From Imbricaverruca yamaguchii (Eukaryota; Arthropoda; Thecostraca; Neoverrucidae): a DNA stretch of 64,000 nt. The first letter of the stretch is position 1, and each line of letters opens with the position of its first letter. Below the pieces are notes generated by a model, which was not told the origin of the DNA, did not search any database, and worked only from the letters and a program-made list of their open reading frames with translations. The translations under genes and the position numbers were made by a program. Location of the stretch: NCBI GenBank assembly GCA_034440575.1, contig JAOTOL010001605.1:2108501-2172500 (forward strand), given 5' to 3'. Below, one piece after another: positions 22,182-32,900 of the stretch.

Positions 22182-24075
22182 GGGAATTTGAGAACATTGG
22201 TCCGTTACCACCAGCTTCATGGACAGCTACTGCCTACCCTATAACAGCGGCTATTAACTTTGAGCCGTACTCTGTCCTCTACAGTACTTCACGAGCCGCC
22301 GCCTCCCTAAAGCAACCAACGTGTTGGAACCCACCCAGAGGGGCTGAAGCGCGTGAGACCGTAAGGCTCTCTCAGGCACCCTCAGGTGTTAAGCAGAGTA
22401 GCATGCGCGCACTATGGATACGGCTTTGCACCCGGCGCTATCACGATCTCGTGGTGAAAATTGGAGATGTCAAGATGAATTGCAGACAATGATAGCTGAC
22501 TGGACAGATTCTGGAATTTAAAAGACTAAACACACCGAGCGCTATCCCGAAAATCATTGTGCTTACTTCTTTTGATTGCGATGTGCATTTTATTTACAAG
22601 TTACCTCAGGAGGCGTCCGCGTAGTATGTATCTGGCCCATCTCTAGTTCAAAGGCGACCGTCGGATTGTAGGATCGGGAAACATGTGTCAGGTGTCATGA
22701 TTCGGTACGATTATTAACTGACGTTATTGAGCGCGTGGTCCTGAAAAAATATGGTGTACTATGGATATCGTAAAATAAGTTAGTTTGCGCTACCGAGTAA
22801 ATACAACAATATGGCATCATACCAGCTCCAACCTACAGAGTACTGCTTAATGTGGAAAAGTGCTACCTAAGCTATTCCCCTACGTTAATCATGCTACGCA
22901 CCATGGCGCGTGAGTGCGCAGCTTTCTTAACCTCTGCTTTATGATACCCGGCCAACAACATTAGTGCTGGCCTGAGACAATGATGAATTGCGGTAATGCT
23001 GCCTGAGACAATGATGAATGACGGCAACAGTTGGGGCGACCAAGTGACATTTCGATAGCACCATCAAGTTTGCTCCACTAGAAGTATCTAGTGTGTATCA
23101 AGTTTTGCCATGGATATATGGAAGCATCCGCTGAAGAGTGGCGCGAGTGCAAAGGAATCGCGTGGCATTTTCAAATAACTCTGGAAGCAATTGCAGTGCG
23201 AACGCTGGCGACCCACCCGTCTGCGCATGAATACTGGAACCGTCGTACCTTGTGGCCAGTGGGCAGGAACCTGTCGACCAGATGGTGCGGCACGAGGAAG
23301 CAGTCCTGAGTCAGCTGGTCCAGCGACTGCAGCTCCTCCTCTTGAGGCTCGGGACTGGGCGGGCGCGGCGGCGGCGGCGGCTGGACCGGCTGCTCGGGCG
23401 GCTGCCTCCGACCGCTGCCGCTGCCGCTGCTGCTGCGGCCCCTGAGCCAGCTCACCAGGCCGGAGTGCCGACGCGGCTCTATCCCCTGTCCCGCTCCTGC
23501 CCCCGCTCCTGCCGCCGCTCCTGCCGCCGCTCCCCGGCCGCCGGCCAGCCGGTCCAGGAAGATGTGCGTGCGTGTGGACCGCTCGGCCGGCTCTGGCTCG
23601 GCGCCGCTGGCGGTGCCGCCCCGCAGCCGCCGGGGTCGCAGCTTGACCCGCGACCTGCCCAGCTGCAGCGGAGCGTGCGAGTCGGTCGCGCCGGGGCCCC
23701 GGCCGCCGCGGTTGTACAGGAAGTTCATGTCAGGCGGCGCACTCGCTCCTGGCTGTTGGCTGGAAGCTCACCGCGGCCAGCATGTGCCGGACGGATTGGG
23801 TCGCTGGGCGTGTGCCGGAGGCGAAGTGGACCACGTCTGGGTTCTGTTTCGAGAGAAGCCTGGCCTGTGTCGCTCGAAGTCGGCGATACATCGATCTGTC
23901 GTCTATCAGATCCAGCTGCCACAGTAAATCAGTCCCTCTAATCCACACTCACTCTAAGTCACACTCGGTCCCATTGTCTCATTTCATTGAGACCTTTCCC
24001 CTCGTCGCATTGGTCCCACCGTCTCAAACATTTCACTCGCGATGCTGGCTCGAACTTGCCAGCGTTCTGGCCTTC
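22182..24075. repeat. 1.9-kb tandem segmental duplication, copy 2
   Basis: Second unit of the direct duplication, carrying the intact exon A candidate (23249-23728). Confidence 0.93.
23249..23728 (-). CDS. Candidate coding exon A of an unidentified gene (intact copy)
   Basis: A 160-codon open stretch from ATG at 23728 to a CACAAG/GTACGA donor (phase 0). It encodes MNFLYNRGG, a basic segment (SRVKLRPRRLR), Ala/Gly and Pro low-complexity runs, then an acidic-hydrophobic end (QSLDQLTQDCFLVPHHLVDR). The ATG could be a true start or lie inside an exon opened by the upstream AACAGCCAG acceptor. The phase fits exon C at 18128. I do not recognise the family. Confidence 0.45.
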
Positions 24076-24389
24076 TTTGCCACACACTTCTGTGCTCAAG
24101 TTGCGCAGCACTCACGATCAGCAGGCGTTCGCCGCAGCCACGCGAGGCGGGACCAGTTGGGCCGGCCAGCGGCTTCACTCCGCCGGCGACAGTGGGAGCC
24201 GACTGGACACGACCGTGCCGGGCACCCTTCCCGGCCGCCAGTTGGCTCGCGTGCGTAGACCGTGTCGAGTGTCACCTGAAGGATCCGCGTCTGTGAAAAC
24301 ACCACCTCACCGGCTGTCATCGATCAGGGCCCCCGGCCGGCCAGACGTTGGCAGCTGCACTGGCGTCGGCCATCGTCCGGGCTCACCTG

Positions 24390-24745
24390 GCGATGGTTGG
24401 CCGTACTGGCGTCAGGTGGCGCGCCAGTCGGCACTGTCGCCGCCTGTCGGGCCAGGTCAGGTCAGGTGGCGTCCCGACCTGTACCTCCCACTCAGGACAG
24501 GCCAGGTCAGGGGTCGCACCAGTCGGCACTGTCGCCTGTCGGGCCAGGTCAGGTCAGGTGGCGTCCCGACCTGTACTTCCCGCTCAGGACAGGTCAGGTC
24601 AGGTGGCGCGCCAGTCGGCACTGTCGTCTGTCGGAGCAGGTCAGGTCAGGTGGCGCCCCGACCGGTACCTCCCACTCAGTACAGGCCAGGTCAAGTGTCG
24701 GACCAGGTCAGGTCAGGTACCTCCCTGCTGCTTAGGGCAGGCCAG
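24390..24745. repeat. ~100-bp compound repeat rich in GGTCAGGTCAGG
   Basis: Three to four units containing CGCCAGTCGGCACTGTCG and GTCCCGACCTGTACCTCCC separated by GGTCA runs. Confidence 0.9.
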
Positions 24746-26790
24746 GTCCTGAAGTGTACCGACGGTAGATATCTTGGTGATCCGATGCCTAAATCCGTCA
24801 ATTTGAAGATTGTATTTGGATTCCATTCCAAATAAATTATTTCTTTGACAACTAATTAGACGACATGGCAAAAAATCAACATAGGTATTCCACAACGTAG
24901 TACTATCTATCCCATATTAGATGTAATCGCATCCTCAAAATTATTTCAGTGTAATCATCCGAATGTTGAATACCATGCATTTAAATATATTTCGCCCGCC
25001 GGGATTCTTCAACACTTTAAGCGCACACTTGAAGTAGGTTCAAGTTAAGCTCGTACTTGAACCAAAGGAGTCCAGTGGGCTAAATGTATTCAAGTGATAT
25101 TCACTTCTTAGATGAATACTGCAAAATAACTGAGCATATGGTTACATTTGATATCGGATATACAACAGCGTCGTCTAATTTAGCGCTACGAACAGTCATC
25201 AATATTATGCTTGAAAAATCCATAATTCGTGCAGGATGCTTTCTTGCAACGAGGTGCACAATGGGCACCCTTCCCTAAACAAACCATTTACGCTAGTCCA
25301 AGAACGAAAGCTTTTCTCGCCAACGCACTCTGCCGAAGAGAGGACATTTTGTCGCCCCGCTTCAAGTGCAACTGTCGCTTAGGCACCTTCAGTGTCCTCA
25401 GAGCATGTGGCCTCCTCCACAGAGGACACGCGCACGCGCGATGTGTGCTGTGCGGCCTGCAACAGGTCCCGAGCATAGTGTCTCCTGACAGAAAGTCGCC
25501 GTTGTCTTCCCCCCCCCCACAGTGCACGAGTGCGTGCGCACACTTGCGCTGCGTGGGTGCGCCACCTGTGATGAACCTATATACGTCCAGATGTGTGGCT
25601 CGGTACTCCATCTATACTCCCTCCGGGCGTCGGAGGTGCGGGCCATGTCGGAATCAATGTGGACCGCCTGCCGAGGTCACGCATCGGCGGCACGCTATAG
25701 AGACGGCTGTAGCCGAGCCGTCGCAGCACACGTGGTTTGTACACGACATGCGCGACACGGTACATGGCTCATGCACAGCAGGGCGTGCTTTGTGCACAGC
25801 ATTGCACACGTTTTGTGCACGACATAGCACGGCTTCTATGGTGAGCAACATCCATCAACCGTGATTGGTCAAGCACGCCGAGGATATTTGGGCGAGAGCC
25901 ATTTCTTCGCGGCAAAATGTTATCCACGCAGACATGACTCGCGCCGCCAATCCACGCAGATATTCCCGTATCAAAATAAGCTCGCGCCATGGCGCTAGTT
26001 ATTAGTTATATGATTTAAGCTCAAACTATTGCATGGGCCATGCGAGATTACGACCACCGTCAATGTCTCCAACCTATGGAACTCCCGGAACCAACGTGTA
26101 CGGCGCCATAACCTAGGAATGCATTACATTCCTAGCTAATAGGTGCATTACCCCACTCTGTTACAATACGAAAACATTGCGCGCTAAAGCAACTTCCGCT
26201 TCAAGCATATAAAATGCTATCCAAGAGTACAGATGGCAAAAATATACTTTTTATAAATCGGTTAATACAGATCTGGTTCCTCCTTGCTGGCGTTCGAGAC
26301 TTGCCGGAAATTCAAAGGACTAAGCGGCATCTACAGATTCATGTTCAGATCCTGGCATCAGCGTCCAGATGTTTCTTCTGATCAATTATCTACTTTACTT
26401 CAGTAGAGGGCTGGAATCGGACGCTGGTGGTCCGATTTGGCAATTTTAAAATCTCGCCATCCAAAGAGTTCGACATGCGTCGGTATTCTCTATTCAGCGA
26501 GACAAGCACACATTGCATACACCCCGGACGCCTGCCAAGGCGAGTCGAGTCAGCCAGGGACCAACAGGTGGGACGCAGCCGAAGGTCAGGCAGTCTGGCA
26601 GGTATTGAGCACACAGACGAGCAGACAGTCGTGCTTTCGGTGCCGGCCGGCGACACCGATCTAGTGGGTGGAGTTCGTGGTCGCATCGCCGGCGTGCTTC
26701 TGGCGTCCGGCGGCAGGCGCAGGCGCAGGCGCGGTGGCAGGCGCAGTGGCAGGCGCAGCGGCGGGCTTGACAGCAGGCGCAGTGGCAGTC
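24746..26790. other. Intergenic between the unidentified gene and ALG11
   Basis: 24750-26400 is A/T-rich with short GCAC/GTGC repeats near 25730-25830 and no exon. 26400-26790 lies 3' of the ALG11 stop and contains the GGCAGGCGCAGT repeats and the probable 3' UTR. No clear polyadenylation signal can be singled out. Confidence 0.4.
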
Positions 26791-26926
26791 TTAACGGCAG
26801 ACGCAGCAGCATCCAGAGCCAGCAGTCGAGCCGTTTGACTTCGGTTTGAGCGGCCCCATCAGATTGGCACAGAGGGCAGCCAGCGTGGAGTCGAACCGAC
26901 CGCGGGAGAAGCGCTGCGTGGACGCC
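26791..26926 (-). CDS. ALG11: ALG11 coding exon 7 and stop
   Basis: Acceptor CCGACAG, phase 2. It encodes RASTQRFS...CANLMGPL, matching the RFSDQEF end of ALG11, then 17 non-conserved residues and TAA at 26791-26793. A +1 reading frame across the stop gives an Ala/Pro repeat, but the family ends near MGPL, so the annotated stop is preferred. Confidence 0.9.
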
Positions 26927-29900
26927 CTGTCGGCCACACAGTCGCGTCACGAGCCGTCACAGTCACGTCACGGGCCGGCACAGTCACGTCACGAGCCGTC
27001 ACAGTCACGCCACGGGCCGCTGCAGTCACGGCCGGGCAGCTATAGGCAGGCAGTCACTTTACAGACCATCACGCCGTCACGTCACACCCTGTCGTGCCGT
27101 CACATCACAGGCCGCCGCGTAGTCTCGTAAACAGCGACAGCGTCACTTCGCAGGTAGCTGCAGTCATGTTACTGGCAGTCGCGTCTAACGGTCATGTTAC
27201 TAGCAGCAGTGTTATGGACAGCTATTAGTCATGTTGCACCTTGCCACGCCACGCCACAGGCAGCCACGCCGTGACGTCACAGGTCGGAACGATGCGACGA
27301 CGCAGGCAGGAACTATCACACTTTTGCGCCAGTTTGGCATCCACGTCAGACCAGCGCTAGATCTTGCGACTACGCTACGCGCGGTCCGAACAGTTTTCAC
27401 AGAGTCCCCAGGTAACACTCGAAATTTCTAATATCGACAAACAGGGTTCTGGTTGAAGCACCAGAAATCTCAAATAACCGACAAACAAGGCTCAACCCCA
27501 GCAAAACCTGTGTACGGCGACGGCCAACTCTGTTTCCTGGTAGTAACCCCGGCCCCGTGACTGTCCACCGCGACCGTGTGGGGGACGGGAAGGGAGGGCA
27601 CGAGCCGAGACCAGTCTCACCTGGCCCGGACGCGGATCTGCATGCGCTGCTGGTCGCTCATGGCGATCACTTCGTGCAGCCGCGCGGCGTACTCCTCCAC
27701 GCCGGCGGCCAGGAAGCCGGTGCTGCGCGCCTTGCCGCCGACGTCCGCGTCGGTGGCGTCCGGCTCGGTGATGATGTCCCGGGTGCCGCCCGACCGGTGG
27801 CCGATCACGATGATGCCGGCCGCCATCATCTCCACCACACCTGACGACCGTGGAGTGAGAGTCACGCCCGCAAATACTTGCCTCGGTCGTCAGATGACGA
27901 CACCAAGCTAGCAGCCAACATCACATCTAGAGACGGGGAATGAGGGCCATGTCCACAGATACTGGCAGCGTTCGTCGGGCGATGTCGACGCCAAGCCAGC
28001 GGCCGGCATCTCCACACATGGAGACTGCAATGAGAGGCATGTCCATCCCAAGCTAGCGGCCAGTATCTCAACACCTGACTACGGTGGAATGAGAGTCATG
28101 TCTGCCAAAACCGACCACGGTGGTCAGGTGGTGACACCAGCCTAGCAGCCATCGCCTCTATCGTCCCGGACAGTCACGCCAAATCTCCACCACAGATCAG
28201 CGACCTGCATCGCTATAACCGCACAGCCGGCGTCATCTCACCGATGCCGAAGGCCTCGTCCTCGCAGGTGTGCAGGCCCACCGAGCCGCGCTCCAGCAGC
28301 TCGAGCACCTGCTCGAAGGTGGCGTTGACGCGGAACTCGAGCCGGTCGTGTATGCCGAGCGTCTCGCCGAGCTGGCGCAGCTCCTCGACGCGCTTCATGT
28401 CGGCCGTGCTGCGGCAGCCTCCCACCAGCAGCAGGCGGGCGCCCTCGGCGTCGCGCGGGTGGTCAGACACCAGCCGGGAGAAGCTCTCCAGCTGGAGGGG
28501 CAGACAGGACACGTTAGACGGGTGGCTCGTGCATACCGCACGAGACTAGACAGCTGGGGTGGTCAGAGACCAGCCGGGAGAAGCTCTCCAGCTGGAGGGG
28601 CAGACGGCACACGTCAGCGGGTGGCTCGTGCATACCGCACGAGACTAGACAGCTGGGGTGGTCAGAGACCAGCCAGGAGTGATCTCCAGTTGGAGTGGGC
28701 AGACATGACACGTCAGCGGGTGGCTCGTGCAGACCGCACGGGACTGGACAGGGTCAGGTCAGAAGGAACTCGTCAGACTGACTGCCCGCGCAGACCGCAC
28801 GAGACTAGACAGCTGACAGGCCGCATGCGACGACGCAGCTGGCGAATGTAGATAGTCCGGCACTGAACAGCCGGCAAATGCATACCTCGCGACCCTCATT
28901 TCCTGGCGGACAGGCCTCACGAAACTGAACTGTTAGTGGGCTCACGGTCAGGTGTGGACTCGTACTCCATAGATGGCGTATATCTCTAGAGTACATATCA
29001 CCAGAGATATATGCCATCTCTAGAGATATATGCCAGACTCTGTAGCTCGAGGCCGGACAGGAGGCGATTGACAGTTCGACAGCGCCGGCGGCGAGACAGT
29101 CACCTGCAGGCGGTGGTTCTTCTCCGGCCAGAAGTGTCCCACGGAGACGATGTTCCTGCCGCGCGGCGCCTCCAGCGGGATCTCGCAGAGCCGGTCCGTG
29201 TCGCACGGCGGGTACAGCACGTGCAGCGAGTCGCACGGCCGCCAGGCGCGCGCCACGTGCCGCTCCGTCCAGTCGCCGCTCACCATCACCACGTGCGCGG
29301 CCGAGGCGGCCAGACGCTCCAGCACGGCGAACGCGCGCAGGTAGAGGGCGCGCAGCTGCCACCACGCGTACTGCAGCGGGCTGAAGCCGATGGTGGCCAT
29401 GTCGAACTGCTTCAGCTGCAGGTCCTCGGCGACGATGGTGGGCGCGTGCATGTAGGTGGCCACCCAGCTGCCGCCCAGCAGACGGAACACCGGCAGACAG
29501 AACGGCAGTCCCTGCGTGTCGATGTACACGTCTGGAACGGGGGGTGTCTGCGGGTCAATGGCGGGTGTCTGCGGGTTAATGGCGGGTTAATGACGGTTTA
29601 GCGGTACACACCGGCGAGGTAGTGGTGGACAAGGGCGAGCTGGGGAGACAGACTGGATAACTGGTCTCCGTTCCCGGACTAGTTTCTTCTGTCGAGTCAT
29701 GCAAACGACCAATCAGTACCAGGCAAGAACTTTAGGCGACAGGAAATGTTATGAGGTGCCGCCAGTGGAACAGCGCAGGACTAATCCGAAGTTTATAACA
29801 ATGAGGTATAGCGCCCGCCCTCGCTTCACGTGCGATAGGCCTTGGACTTTGTTCCCTATCGCTGTCTCCGACGTAGCCCCAAGAGTTTCGAGATGATCGT

Positions 29901-32900
29901 CGGCTTGATCGGGTCTTCGAAAAGGAGCCCACTCGAAAAATCGGGTTCACCAGAGATTCCACAAAACAAAAACTAAACAGCACTAATTCAGATTATCGTA
30001 CCTTGCGGTAAAGTTTGAGAAAAACTAGCTTAGGTCTCAAAGTGTCCTATAAAATTCCGGCCCGCAATACCGTTCAGGTATAACATGCACTCATCACACT
30101 TGCTTAGCTGTGTCATGCTCAGATCTGGATTGCTTGCAGTCTGCTTACAACTATCCTACTCTTGTCTGCCTTGTCTGCCCAGAGCAGCGCCACCACCAAT
30201 TCATCTGCACTAAACACTTCTCGACGTCAAATGCCTCAATTCACCAACTCATTTCATTGCGACGGGCACATGAAGACATGAATGAACGCCTAACGGACAC
30301 GCCTAGTGACCACACCTAGCGACCACGCCTACCGACCACACGCCTACCGACCACACGCCTACCGACCACACGCCTACCGACCACACGCCTACCGACCACA
30401 CGCCTACCGACCACACGCCTACCGACCACACGCCTAGCGACCACACGCCTACCGACCACACGCCTAGCGACCACACGCCTAGCGACCACACGCCTAGCGA
30501 CCACACGCCTAGCGACCACACGCCTAGCGACCACACGCCTAGCGACCGTCCGCCCATCTGACCTGGCAGCAGCTTGACGATGGCCTCGGCGCTGACGAGG
30601 GCGGCGGCCAGGCTGCGACAGAGCAGCGGGAACACGGGGTAGTTGCGGACGGAGAGCAGCCAGCATAGGCGCAGGCCGACCGCCTCCACGTCGTTGGGCA
30701 GCGTGATGCCGAACTGGCAGTGCGCGCGCGACAGCATGGCCGACATCGCCTCGCGCTCGCCGGTGAAGATATAGTAGCGGTGGTTCGGGTACCTGCGACG
30801 GCGCCGGTACAGACGCGGTTAGGTCCGACGGGGGCCGACTGAGTGGCACCTTTCAGCGGGGCAGGCTTGTTGAATGCATGACCACACGGACAGCATTTGC
30901 CATGTTGTGGCAGTGTTTTTAAGTCACGTACGACACGTCTAGTCATGTACCGTCGCCAATCTCTCGCCGATTGGTCTCAGGCGAAGAATAGCGATAGGCG
31001 AGACTAGGCCACAAAATTTCGATTGCGAGACGGGCAAAATACACGTAGACTACTCGTCCCCAGGAGTTGCCATTCAGCATGTTTAAGTGCGGCACACGCC
31101 ATTTAATGATGCTGTATATGATTCAGACATAGCAACGTATGCAGTCATGTTAAACAGCTACAAGGACAATCATGGCAGATACAGCCGCTGTGCTCTGAAG
31201 CTCACAAACCGCCAAATCACATCAGGCTACTCTTGCCTATTCGCGACCAATACGCGAGACCGATAGTGGGCAAACATCCACCCACCCAAAGTGGGCCCTC
31301 GCTCCCCCCCCCCCAGAGGAGACTCGCCTGGCCTCCAGGGCGCTGATGGTGGACCAGAGCACCCGCTCGCTGCCTCCGCCGCTACTGCACCACGGGTGGA
31401 AGAAGGCCACGTGGCGGCCACCTGGTGGCAGCGGCTGTCGACCGAGGTAGAGCACCTGCCGGCACCCACAGAGCCATACAGAGCCCGCACAGAGCCCGCA
31501 CAGAGCCGTACAGAGCCCGTACAGAGCCCGTACAGAGCCCGTACAGAGCCGTACAGAGCCGGTACAGAGCCGGTACAGAGCCGTACAGAGCCGTACAGAG
31601 CCGTACAGAGCCGTACAGAGCCGTACAGAGCCCGTACAGAGCCCGTACAGAGCCCGTACAGAGCCCGTACAGAGCCCGTACAGAGCCCGTACAGAGCCCG
31701 TACAGAGCCCGTACAGAGCCCGTACAGAGCCCGTACAGAGCCCGTACAGAGCCCGTACAGAGCCATACAGAGCCGTACAGAGCCCGTACAGAGCCCGTAC
31801 AGAGCCGTACAGAGCCCGTACAGAGCCCGTGCAGAGCCCGTACAGAGCCCGTACAGAGCCCGTACAGAGCCCGTACAGAGCCCGCACAGAGCCCGCACAG
31901 AGCCCGCACAGAGCCCGCACAGAGCCCGCACAGAGCCCGCACAGAGCCCGCACAGAGCCCGCACAGAGCCCGCACAGAGCCCGCACAGAGCCCGTACAGA
32001 GCCCGTACAGAGCCCGTACAGAGCCGTACAGAGCCGTACAGAGCCCGTACAGAGCCCGTACAGAGCCGTACAGAGCCCGTACAGAGCCCGTACAGAGCCC
32101 GTACAGAGCCGCGAGCGGAGCTAGAAGTTCTGAAAAAGAGCGATGTGGAATGAGATCAATGTAGACATATTTAGCCAAACTTAACCGAGCCAAACAACTG
32201 GCGCGTAAGAGCAGCTACCTTACTGGATGGTCGGCGAGAACTCAGTAGACTTCTTGCTGTTCCCTAGATAGTCCACCGATCGCAGACGACCCTCTGCATG
32301 GGACACATTCGACGCTGATTTATAGTGATTTTATTGATGAATGTACCGTTTCGATCCTAGTCGACTTCTTCGATCTGTAAAACCCGCGATAGAGAAGACA
32401 TTGCACAAGCAAGTGCGAAACCCCAGCCAGATTCCCAGAGCTACAAACGGTCATCTGATCGGTTCAGGCTGGCGAGACCAGACCCGGCATCATGCTTCGC
32501 AAATCTCAATAACTGCTGCAGCGTTGCGCGTTGCAACTCCTCCACTTGCAATCTGATTTTCTCTGAAGTATGTCCTACCAGTTCTCCCGATATTGATGAA
32601 TCGCTTCAACACTTGGCGAGGTCCTGGGAGGCAGTCCCGCCCGGGAGCACAAATCCAGCAGCGATTCAGGTCGCGATGAAACATTTCAAGAACCAAGTTT
32701 TGCACGAGTCGGGTCTGCTTTCTCAGACATGCACGAACTTTCATCAACATTTATGTTCAGTGCTTGAACCTCTGACCAATGAAAGGAATTCGCCGCCGCA
32801 TTGCCGCGCGTAGGCAACTAACCAAAGCACGCGCCGCAGCAGGGCATATTCATCAGTCCCGGCGGCATGTGGGTCCCACCTGTCCGCGACACGGGTCTCG

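Noticed and set aside
25229..25990. Several overlapping open frames on both strands
   Set aside because: Short GCAC/GTGC-rich repeats and no splice-consistent exon; multiple frames open equally.
31227..32193. Repeat frames (CTGSVRALYG and RTEPVQSPYRA)
   Set aside because: Same 11-bp artefact. Only the last 42 codons of one minus-strand frame (31328-31455) are real, as ALG11 exon 2.
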